From Mucilaginibacter tundrae (GTDB taxonomy: Bacteria; Bacteroidota; Bacteroidia; Sphingobacteriales; Sphingobacteriaceae): DNA of 64,000 nt. Made by a program: the position numbers and the translations under genes. Shown here piece after piece: positions 55,101 to 63,300 of this stretch; position 1 is the first letter of the stretch, and the number at the start of each line of letters is the position of its first letter. The notes beneath the pieces were generated by a model, which was given only the letters and a program-made list of their open reading frames with translations, had not been told where the DNA came from and did no database searches. The stretch lies in assembly GCF_013408825.1 (NCBI RefSeq), contig NZ_JACCBZ010000006.1, forward strand, positions 186,001-250,000, read 5' to 3'.

Positions 55101-57167
55101 AACGAGGGCAGTAAAAAATACCTTAACCATGTGTTTGATTACATTATTGATCAATCTAATTCTGTATTGCCCTTGTCTGTAGTTGCCAGCATTGGGCAGG
55201 CATTTCCTTCGGAAATAGAGGCAGAATTCCTGCCCCTGTTTAGTAGTTTGGAAATTTATGACTGGGATTCCGAAAGGGCATTTTCAGAAACCCAAAGTAT
55301 GGCTATTTATGATTCGGAACTGCCGTTCGCGCAGGAAGAGAAGATAAAATCAAACAACCTTCCGCACCGCAGGAAATATTCCTATGGGCTTCAATCATTT
55401 GTTATTGATTACCAATTACTCTACCGCCAATACAATACGGAGTTGTTCTCCATTTTTGACAGGCTAAAACATGAAGCAGACCATGACATTGTTTCGAAGA
55501 AAAACTTATACAGTATAGATATTCGTAATTGGGAGGCCACTGTTCTCGAAGACCAAAATAAAATTCAGATCGCACCGGCGTATGAAGGTGAGGTTAAAAT
55601 CTTTCTTGAGTCGCACCAGTCTGCAAATGCTGAGTCAGAAAAGGCTGCAGGCTATTCTTTGTGGATCGGGTCCTGTTATAAGGTGGAAACGATTGACCTT
55701 AAAGAACTTGCACAATGGCGTGTCATCTGGCAATATTATCAGGCAGAACAAAACTTCGATTACTTTTATGCCAAGCCCGTCGCTCTCGCAAATATAGGCC
55801 TGCGCTTCTTTCAGCACGAGCTTACACCTGAAGAAATCAACTGGAGTACAGAGACTTTATCAGATGCTGTGCTTGAGGTATTCAAAGCGTCGGTTTCAAG
55901 GGATTATCGTAATCTTCCGAGACTCCGAACAGGGGAAAAGAACGTGGCGCTGGAATCGGTAAGCATTTTGTATAAATGTATTAAGGACACAACAGATAAA
56001 CAGGAATTGCTTATACTTCTTATAGGCATTATGCTGCACCTTTCGCAGGACTTTGAATTTGATTACCTCGCAAAGAATTTAAGGCAGCAGCTATTTCGTG
56101 ATTTACCGGATATAGGGCGGCAGGTCATCGATTGCCTGATCCATTATGCTGCTTACCGTAAGGAACATCCTTATTTCCTGGATCATTTTGACCAGGCAAA
56201 AGTCAATGCTGCAATTGAAAATGAACTGGCTTTTGTGAAAGGGATCATAACCACCGAACAACCGGGTATTGATTACGGTGCGGTCACCTTTGATACTCAT
56301 GAAGCATGGGTACTCAAGCGGGCCTTGTTAATTTCCCCATACCAGGTCCCACAACAGTCCGGTCTGCTTTATATCAGACGTTTTCTTACGCTATTTCTGG
56401 CCGAAATTGCTGTCGACGATCACATGGGATATAGGCGACCGGTAGACCGTCAGTTAGTCGTGCAACACAAGAAAAATATTCAGGATTATTTTGTCGAACT
56501 GTTATTATACGCCGGTAGGGAAAACGCGCAAGATATACTTGACCAATTATTGAACACCTGTTATCAAACGCCCCGTTCGGTTTTTCATCGCTATCAGGAT
56601 ACCTATTCATTCGTAGATAATATCCTTAACGCGATTGTCTGGAAAGTGAATGACATCGCTTATAGTGACGCCGGCTTGGATGAAGATTTAAATGAAAGTT
56701 TTTGGCAGCTATGGGGCAATATTTTTGAAAGCGTAACAAAATCTGGTAAGATATGGTTCCCCAAGTATTTATTGCTTGATATGGGCTGGACAGATGTCGC
56801 AATTGAATGGAAGCCGCTTACAGTTAAATACCAGTCGGCATATTTAAAAATTGCCGCACATTTTGCAGGTTTTACCTTAGGTCCGGTGATCAATGTATTT
56901 GGAAGTATCGGGCAAAAGTTATTTCTACCAGCAGGATTGAAGTTAATTGTGGGTGCCTTAAAGAATACCTCATTGCCGTACGATACGCTTTCAAACAGTG
57001 GCACTGAACGTCTTGCTAAACGCTTGTACCGCCAACATATGGTTACTATAAAGGAAGATAAAGAACTGTTAAAGGATTTTCTATACTTGCTCAACAATAT
57101 GGTTAGTCAGGGGTCAAGTATCGCTTATATGATAAGGGAAGACGTTATAACGTATAAATCAGAATAA
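52143..57167 (+). CDS. Nuclease-STAND NTPase (Avs-like defence protein)
   Basis: This 1674-residue protein has three parts. Residues 1 to about 160 look like a DUF4297/Cap4-type PD-(D/E)xK nuclease, with D59 in TDDLYCL and Q76-A-K78. A STAND-type P-loop domain follows: Walker A TGKPGLGKTS with K320, Walker B FIDSLE with D381, and sensor IIASSRTYAVD. The rest is a long helical repeat region. Avs proteins have this order: nuclease effector, NTPase switch, phage-protein sensor. Both the family link and a defence role are inferred. It stands alone. Confidence 0.75.
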   Translation: MADTSSVFSTGDGGGLFEHSVQNAFLTTMLVGGQIPFVQGGVITEMALQTTRLGYKTDDLYCLVQSETGSHRLLVQAKYTVSITGDNKIFREVISDFWQDFNHAELFNQDSDKLILIKNGLTAAERNHVLTLLNWAKAKACAGDFMLEVNRIGAKKEKLEVFAKVVNLANQENPVTDEQLWKFLRCLIIQEYDFGNAASIDHAYFLNLIRLTKSGGTTVSAGDIWNHLIDFITQGNKDGASFTLESIKREAFYSYFDHLKLSPVRDGLLKLISDGQLLLNPIKNNIQGLRINRISKKEEIVAALNTHRFTFLTGKPGLGKTSIISEILSEDFSDAAKFIFKADQFNEPHLATVFVNEGVFVTVADLIAGISLWPQKIVFIDSLEKLLEGTPENAFAQLMSALEPYKDIRIIASSRTYAVDLVASKYGLESVHLVDLPPLTTDELGIVRENFPDLSPLLNNKSISGILRSPKYLDFTIPLLSKSNNSLLAATLPEFKNALWRQIVENETVRSQGYPARRRKTFTDIVIKRAKNMSLFVTPDHDDPEIVDLLEHDGLIFSGRNPEAYAPTHDILEDWALVRHVDAVYNEHDDPLSFLLSLGNEPAIRRAFRLWVDDNLIDKEQRILELIAGVLASGDFDKYWTDELITAVFRSEVHTGFFQFFSAKLLAGDDIFFIRCIQLLRTTCKEIADTESDQQVVLIPVGTGWTDALKFMGDHIDNIKDRQLWLLITIQDWVLKFRFKTSEVYADELANVKKIILFLVEELKGGNKFWEDKTYLDLLVRLLLEIAETAKIEISQLFREAEAVELEHVHNNLSKFYKELISGSLSGLFSKNIAKALPDTLLTLIEKKWKATPPDYHPGDFPDDHVGRLIYEQAKDKWGIASDDLEIYPPGIFRIPIFNLLTSHPKKTIKFIIEFLNYNIDSNLASADEGDGFQTIKIILNNGELRSVYGSSGLWNAYRGISATHYLIESILISLEKYLLDVAGVQNEGSKKYLNHVFDYIIDQSNSVLPLSVVASIGQAFPSEIEAEFLPLFSSLEIYDWDSERAFSETQSMAIYDSELPFAQEEKIKSNNLPHRRKYSYGLQSFVIDYQLLYRQYNTELFSIFDRLKHEADHDIVSKKNLYSIDIRNWEATVLEDQNKIQIAPAYEGEVKIFLESHQSANAESEKAAGYSLWIGSCYKVETIDLKELAQWRVIWQYYQAEQNFDYFYAKPVALANIGLRFFQHELTPEEINWSTETLSDAVLEVFKASVSRDYRNLPRLRTGEKNVALESVSILYKCIKDTTDKQELLILLIGIMLHLSQDFEFDYLAKNLRQQLFRDLPDIGRQVIDCLIHYAAYRKEHPYFLDHFDQAKVNAAIENELAFVKGIITTEQPGIDYGAVTFDTHEAWVLKRALLISPYQVPQQSGLLYIRRFLTLFLAEIAVDDHMGYRRPVDRQLVVQHKKNIQDYFVELLLYAGRENAQDILDQLLNTCYQTPRSVFHRYQDTYSFVDNILNAIVWKVNDIAYSDAGLDEDLNESFWQLWGNIFESVTKSGKIWFPKYLLLDMGWTDVAIEWKPLTVKYQSAYLKIAAHFAGFTLGPVINVFGSIGQKLFLPAGLKLIVGALKNTSLPYDTLSNSGTERLAKRLYRQHMVTIKEDKELLKDFLYLLNNMVSQGSSIAYMIREDVITYKSE

Positions 57168-57213
57168 CAGTTGATTAAGAATTCCATATTTGAAGATAAA
57201 TTCAAATATGAAG

Positions 57214-57303
57214 TTTTGGCGTGATATAAAAATCTATATTGCGCCAAAACTCATATTTTTTAAGTACTTTTGGCGTGATATAAAAACCTATATTGCGCCA
57301 AAA
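57214..57303. repeat. Two tandem 36-base palindromic repeats upstream of the ATPase gene
   Basis: TTTTGGCG (57214-57221) pairs with CGCCAAAA (57242-57249); the pattern repeats at 57268-57275 and 57296-57303, a period of 54. Inside, GATATA and TATAT extend the stem to 13 of 15 bases. The second copy ends 17 bases before the ATG of the ATPase gene. The role may be operator, transcript structure or recombination site. Confidence 0.8.
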
Positions 57304-57319
57304 CTCATATTCTTAAGTC

Positions 57320-58753
57320 ATGGAAACTGTAATTGGAAGAGCCGAAGAAAAAATACTGCTGAAAAAGCTTGAAAACTCGGGGGAGGCAGAATTACTTGCC
57401 GTTTATGGGCGAAGAAGAATCGGGAAGACCTTTCTGATAAGAAATGGATTTGCAAAAAAGCTGGCTTTTGAGTTTACTGGTACACATAACGCACTGCTTA
57501 ACCAGGAATTAGAGGCATTCGCACTGGCACTGACAAACGCAAGCGGCGGTTTGCAACTGGCGAAACCTGATAGCTGGATACAGGCTTTTCTTATGCTAAC
57601 GCAGTACCTGACACCGCTGATAAAAAAGGAACGACAAATAATTTTTTTTGATGAGTTTCCCTGGATAAATAGTCCCAGGTCAGGGTTTCTGCCCGCATTT
57701 ACTAACTTCTGGAATAGTTGGGCGTCTAAAGAAAAAAATCTTGTTGTCGTTATCTGCGGCTCTGCGGCGTCTTGGATGATAAAAAAAGTGATCAATAACC
57801 GCGGAGGTTTGCACAATAGGGTGACGCGAAGGATACGACTATTGCCGTTTACAGTTGCGGAAACCGCCGACTATTTAAAATCGAGAAAGGTCAAACTCGA
57901 TCAATACCAGATATTACAGATTTATATGGCGATGGGGGGTATTCCGCAATATTTAAAAGAGATAGAGCCGGGCACCAGCGCTGCGCAGATCATCGACAAA
58001 TTATGCTTTACAAAGGATGGGTTGCTGAATGATGAATTTAAGAACCTTTATTACTCTTTATTCGACAGCGCTGAGAACCATATTAATGTGATTAGGGCCT
58101 TAGCACAAAAAGGTAAAGGACTTACAAGAAATGAAATTATAGATGCCTGTAAGCTAACATCCGGTGGTTATGCCACACAATTATTAAGTGAATTATCAGA
58201 GTCAGGGTTTATCACACCTTACCTGCCCTTTGGAAAAACCTCAAAAGACAGTATCTATAAACTGACCGATGAATATTCCTTATTTTACATTAAGTTTATT
58301 GAAAACAGTCGCGCAAAAGGGCCAGGAACGTGGTTAATGTTTTCGACCGGGAATTCATGGAAAAGCTGGAGTGGGTTTGCCTTCGAAAGCATATGCATGA
58401 AACATATGGATCAGATCAAGGCGGCGATTGGGATTAAAAACGTTTATTCGGAAGTTTCCGTGTGGAGATACCAGCCAAAGACAGCGAATGATCAAGGCGC
58501 ACAAATCGATATGCTGATCGATAGGGCGGACAGGTGTATCAATATTTGCGAAATGAAGTTTGCAACTGATGATTTTGAGATAACCAAATCCTACGCCAAA
58601 GAACTTGAAGCTAAACTTAAAATATTCCAGGCACAGACCAAAACCAAGAAAACGCTGTTTTTGACAATGGTCACGACCTATGGTGTTAAAAATATGAATA
58701 ATTACCCGGCAATTGTTCAACAGGAAGTTGATATGGATGTGCTTTTCAACTAG
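57320..58753 (+). CDS. Archaeal-type ATPase with C-terminal DUF234 nuclease-like domain
   Basis: This 477-residue protein has a P-loop GRRRIGKTFL (K36, T37), Walker B FFDEFPW with D111-E112, and a sensor segment CGSAASWM. A winged-helix region follows (GLTRNEIIDACKLTSGGY). The DUF234 end has D397 (QIDMLID) and E411-M-K413, an ExK-type nuclease-like site. Members are common in Bacteroidota and archaea, and their function is largely unknown. It has no partner gene in operon. Two palindromic repeats precede it. Confidence 0.85.
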   Translation: METVIGRAEEKILLKKLENSGEAELLAVYGRRRIGKTFLIRNGFAKKLAFEFTGTHNALLNQELEAFALALTNASGGLQLAKPDSWIQAFLMLTQYLTPLIKKERQIIFFDEFPWINSPRSGFLPAFTNFWNSWASKEKNLVVVICGSAASWMIKKVINNRGGLHNRVTRRIRLLPFTVAETADYLKSRKVKLDQYQILQIYMAMGGIPQYLKEIEPGTSAAQIIDKLCFTKDGLLNDEFKNLYYSLFDSAENHINVIRALAQKGKGLTRNEIIDACKLTSGGYATQLLSELSESGFITPYLPFGKTSKDSIYKLTDEYSLFYIKFIENSRAKGPGTWLMFSTGNSWKSWSGFAFESICMKHMDQIKAAIGIKNVYSEVSVWRYQPKTANDQGAQIDMLIDRADRCINICEMKFATDDFEITKSYAKELEAKLKIFQAQTKTKKTLFLTMVTTYGVKNMNNYPAIVQQEVDMDVLFN

Positions 58754-58762
58754 TGCTTCAGC

Positions 58763-60286
58763 TTATTCAGTTATACCGCTTAAAATAGCGCCGTCATCTT
58801 TGTTGCGGTGACGATAGGCATAAGTGAGTAATAAAATATCACAATAATTTTTTAAGCTGTATACTTCGGTTAATGTAATTGATTCTGCATCGATAGGCTT
58901 GCCGTTTTTAAGATTTATCGCCAGGCCGATTACACACTCAAAATTTGTTCTCTCAGGGAGAAAACCGGCTAAAATGGTAAAAAGATCATCCTTGAAGTCG
59001 GCGTTTTCGCTTCCTTTCTTCATAGCAGTTTCCAAAACGTTAAAAAAGTGGGCAAGCATCTGAACTTCTAAACGAAGGTGGATGTCTGATTTAGCCAGCA
59101 TGGCTAAACCATGAAGATAATGTTGTACAAATACCGTATCCGGTGTATTATAAACATCCATAAAGTAATCCACCACCATCCGGCTCAAGTGTAACTCCTG
59201 TGCGTCCAGCGTTTGTTGAGCCTTTGGCCAGTCCAATTTGATTTCCTGTGCCAGTCTTATCGACAATTCGGCATTCTTTTCCAAATCCCATATTTTGTCA
59301 TAGAATTTATAAGTATCTTGTTTTGTATTCCAAAAGAAGAAGCCGCGGGAAGCAACGTTGAGTGCAGCCACATAAAGCCGGGCGTTTAACCAGCCGTAGC
59401 CATAGAGAATGGGCGCACCAATAAACTTAGGCAAAGTAAAATCTACTATCAAAGCATTTTTGGTGCCGCCTTTACTCAGCTTAATGATCGGGGAATGTTG
59501 ATTAAATTCATTAAGCGGTTGCGCCTTGATCAGATGTGTCGGCGAGAGAATAGTGATCCTGAGTTTCCATTTCGGTTTTACCTGTGTTTTAGAACCTATC
59601 GGGGGTTTATCAAGCTCAACTTTTAGCATCTCTTTCAGCTTGTTATCCTGGGCATCAAAATGACTTAAAAGGTCGCGTACCCAGGCTTTAAAGCTGCCGA
59701 GGGTGATCAGCTTTTCCTGAGCAGCATCACTGAACAGGAATGCACGTTTTTCCGGGCTGGCGGTAATTTCCATGAACCGGTTAAACAATTGGGTATCTTC
59801 CTCATCCAATTGTTGCGTGAAATCACCTTCAAGCCTGCTATCTGCCAGTCGCTGCTTGACAATATCGATTAATGTCTGTACGTCTGTTGCGGCTACTTTT
59901 TGGGCTAATGGAACGGTGTCTGCCAGGTCGGTGTAAAGACTGTCCAATCGTTGGTTATGTATAGCCAATGCGAACTGTTTATATTTTTCCATTTGTTGGC
60001 GGGTCAGTTTTTCCACCCCAAAAGACGGGCCCCAGATAGCCCAAAAAAGCTTTTTGACATGATCATCAAGCGGGATAGTCAGACTTTTCCCATCGGTTTT
60101 CCCGGATTGTTCGATATTGTACCAACCTATGAATATTTTACCAATTTCTTCAAGTGCCAGTGCAGACAAATGAAATGCGAGGTGATTCGAGCCCTTATTG
60201 AGTAAAAGCTCACCGGCATTTAAGGCTTCCTCCGCATTTTGTAAACAAAGATCTCTGAATGTGTTATATTGGGCAGCGGGTGTCAT
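58763..60286 (-). CDS. AbiV-like abortive-infection protein with an extra C-terminal domain
   Basis: This 507-residue protein begins with the AbiV signature: a helical NAEEALNAGELLL block, then HLSALALEEIGKIFIGW, typical of the HEPN-like AbiV family. Known AbiV proteins are about 200 residues, so some 300 residues are extra. The C-terminal part looks alpha/beta (KWKLRITILSPTHLIKA) then helical. It lies 23 bases after the SIR2 gene on the same strand, so it is the likely second member of a two-gene defence unit. Confidence 0.65.
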   Translation of the reverse strand: MTPAAQYNTFRDLCLQNAEEALNAGELLLNKGSNHLAFHLSALALEEIGKIFIGWYNIEQSGKTDGKSLTIPLDDHVKKLFWAIWGPSFGVEKLTRQQMEKYKQFALAIHNQRLDSLYTDLADTVPLAQKVAATDVQTLIDIVKQRLADSRLEGDFTQQLDEEDTQLFNRFMEITASPEKRAFLFSDAAQEKLITLGSFKAWVRDLLSHFDAQDNKLKEMLKVELDKPPIGSKTQVKPKWKLRITILSPTHLIKAQPLNEFNQHSPIIKLSKGGTKNALIVDFTLPKFIGAPILYGYGWLNARLYVAALNVASRGFFFWNTKQDTYKFYDKIWDLEKNAELSIRLAQEIKLDWPKAQQTLDAQELHLSRMVVDYFMDVYNTPDTVFVQHYLHGLAMLAKSDIHLRLEVQMLAHFFNVLETAMKKGSENADFKDDLFTILAGFLPERTNFECVIGLAINLKNGKPIDAESITLTEVYSLKNYCDILLLTYAYRHRNKDDGAILSGITE

Positions 60287-60309
60287 TTTTCCTAAAGTAT
60301 TAAAACGTC

Positions 60310-63300
60310 TTATTCATCCTCGTCGCTTATTTCCTTGAGCAGGTGTTGCTTGATATTGTTATAAACCGAGTGCCGGGCATTTTCCAGCCACCAAATAATG
60401 GCCTCGTCCTGATAGCCGATGGCATCTAATTGTTCTGCGATAGCGATCAGTTTTTCTTCGACGAAAGCAGCGTCTACATTGGTTAAGGGGTTATCCCTGT
60501 ATCGCTTTAAAATATCTGCGTACAGTTGGGCCATGCCGCTTAACGTTTTGTTGGCTAAAATGTCCTTGGCCCAGGCTGACAAATAACTGAGTGTTGCTTC
60601 GATAGCAGGATCGTTTTGCAATAATACTTTGTAAAATATGATCTTGATCTGATCAGGCTTGGCGTCGTTTTTGAAAACCATTACACTTAATTCACTTAAC
60701 GCCCATACGACGGTGGAATGGTCATCGCTGATGAGGCCATCATCCAGCGCTTCGTAATTCCGGTCAGCATAAAACAATTGCGATGTCGTCTGATAAATCT
60801 GTTCGAAATCGGGAAGATATTCCAGTTGTGGTTTATATTTTTGCAGGAACCAATACATTTCATCCAGCACATCTACAAAGTCAAATTTGCTGTCACGGTC
60901 GAGCGAAGAAAAATGCTGTATTCCCGGCAATCGTTCTTTTAGCCCGCTGTACAGAATTTCAATTTCTTCCTGTGTCCACACGAAACCTTTCGGTAAATAT
61001 TCCGATACCGTTAGCTTACTTAATTCGACAAGATTCATTCGACCCATGGTGTAGGTATTCCCATTTACGCCCGTATGCCAGATGCCTTTACTTTGTAACA
61101 AAGCATCCTTGACAGCCTGTTTTAGGGCTATATCCGTATCGACGAAATATAAAAATATACGCCACGAACGCGGGTTCTTCACTTTTGTGAAATCAAATTG
61201 TTGCAACATTTCAACGACCCGGGCCTTCTGTTCATCTGAAAGTAAGACATGGATATTGCCGATCACAAAGATCAGATCATCTCTGCTCTGTGTAAGGGCA
61301 TTAATTGTTTCATCTATCAGGTTTTCAAGGCTTTGCGAAATGCCGACGTCCTTCGCATTTTTATAGTGTACGTTTTGATTAAAATAATATAGATAAGATA
61401 TAGCACGGTCCGGGCTACCTTGCCGGATGTCCACCAGCGCATCTTCGACGATATTAAGAATAATTGCGGGATCGGTCAGATATTGAACGCCGGAAATGAA
61501 AAAATTCAGATAAGAGTAACGGGCCGGGTCTTCAAACGCAACGCCCTCAGCCAGAAGTCCCCTCCAAATATCGAGGAAGCCATTTTGCCAAATTGCCGGA
61601 TCAACCGCAATAATGATCTTTGATAAGAAGACGAGGATATGATGTTGGTAGTCCTGCGGCGCATCCTGGAAATTCGCCAGCAGCTTGGAGGTGATTTCAG
61701 GTAATAGCTTTCTTACTTTAGCGTCATTGCCTTCACTGAACGCATATTCTTGCCCAATCCGTTTAAGGAATTTCTCGTCACTGTATTGCAGGCTGTAGAA
61801 CAAAAACGGGTAGGGATAATATTCAAACCCGCTTAAAAAAAGTGTGTACCAGGCTTCTGCCGCAATATTGTAAGTTCGCCTGATCATTAATTGAAAGCCC
61901 GTTTCTGCAAGTAGCATCAAATATTGTAATGCGGCCTCGGGTTTGGAGTGATTGCGGAAACTCAATGAACGGCTGGTCGAATACCTGTTTTCCCCCAAAG
62001 GTGCAGGCTTCGCTTGTTTTGCCAGAAATTGGTCCTGGATATACTCGAATTTGTTGTTCAGTGTTTGAAATCCTGCTTTTTCATAATTGCGTATGGCTCT
62101 TTTGATCCTTTTTTCTACCGGCCAGCTATACGTGCTTTTTAGAAAATGCAATAACTCATAGCCGTAAAGGAGCTCTTCATCGGTTAAAAGATAATCGTCT
62201 TCAACAACAAGGCTCAGCTTTTCGGCGGTATCTTGTGAATTGAAAATAGCTAAAAATCCTGATCGCTGGATGATTTCCTTACCTTGTGTTTGCCACGCAT
62301 TCAACTTTATCTCAAGTTCCTTAAACCGGAAGGAATAGGCTAATACCAATACCTGGTCGTAAAAACTTTGTTCTGCTGATTCCAGGATATTGAAACTATG
62401 CACACGGGCCAAAAGGATTTTAGTAGACAAACTGGTTTCTTCATTATTAAGTAATGCTGTCACTACATCCTCGTCGACGAAATTGGTGATCGGAACATGG
62501 TAATCCTTTAAGGCAGCCAACAGTAACTTTTTGAGCGAATTATCAAGGTCATCATCCAGGATATAAGCTTTATAGGCCTGGTAATTGACATAATTGATCA
62601 AGGAGAACTGATTATGCGTATTAGCATAGTTAAGATTGCCAATCCAAATCTTATTCTGAATAGTGCTTAGCTTCGCCAGTGTTTCGACCATGGGTTCATG
62701 CTCAGGTTTTTTCTGAATATCAAAAACACGGAAGTCCCGCCAGATCTTGTTACGCTTGTTTTCAACTGAAAGATCGATTTGTGAAATTTCCGGGTTAATA
62801 AAGTCGCCGTTCTCCAGGAACAGGAAGAATGCTTTTAAAGCGGAACCGGCACCTGAAATTTTAATTTTGTTATTTGTTTCCTGCTGTAAAAAGGATATTA
62901 CGGACGGCGCCTGAAGCGGAATCCTGATGATACTGTGATTTTCGTAAAAAAGCTGCTGTTCAACAGGTATCTCAGCAGAACCTACATCGATCAAATAGAT
63001 TTTGTATTGACGATTTTTATTTTTGATAGCTTCCTTGTGAAGAATATCCTTCACCCAATTGATCCATGCTTTGAAATTAGGGTCAACGCCTGAAAACCCA
63101 ATTAGGCAGAAAGATTCCTGGAGCAATGAAATGCGCATCAGTTGTGTAAAAGCTTCGTGTTTTTCCGGGTAAGTATCATAATCTTCCTTGGCGATAACGT
63201 ATAGTTTGTGCGGGTCACCGTCAAATTGGAAATAAAACTCCTCTTTCTGTAGGGTGCTCCTCAGCGACCCATGAAGCTTAATGATATTTTTGGTGCGTTT

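Noticed and set aside
57214..57303. Possible CRISPR repeats
   Set aside because: Only two copies occur, the units are palindromic hairpins, and there are no cas genes in the window.
57190..57372. Short plus-strand frame across the tandem palindromes
   Set aside because: Its repeats come only from the DNA palindromes and it overlaps the real ATPase start in another frame.
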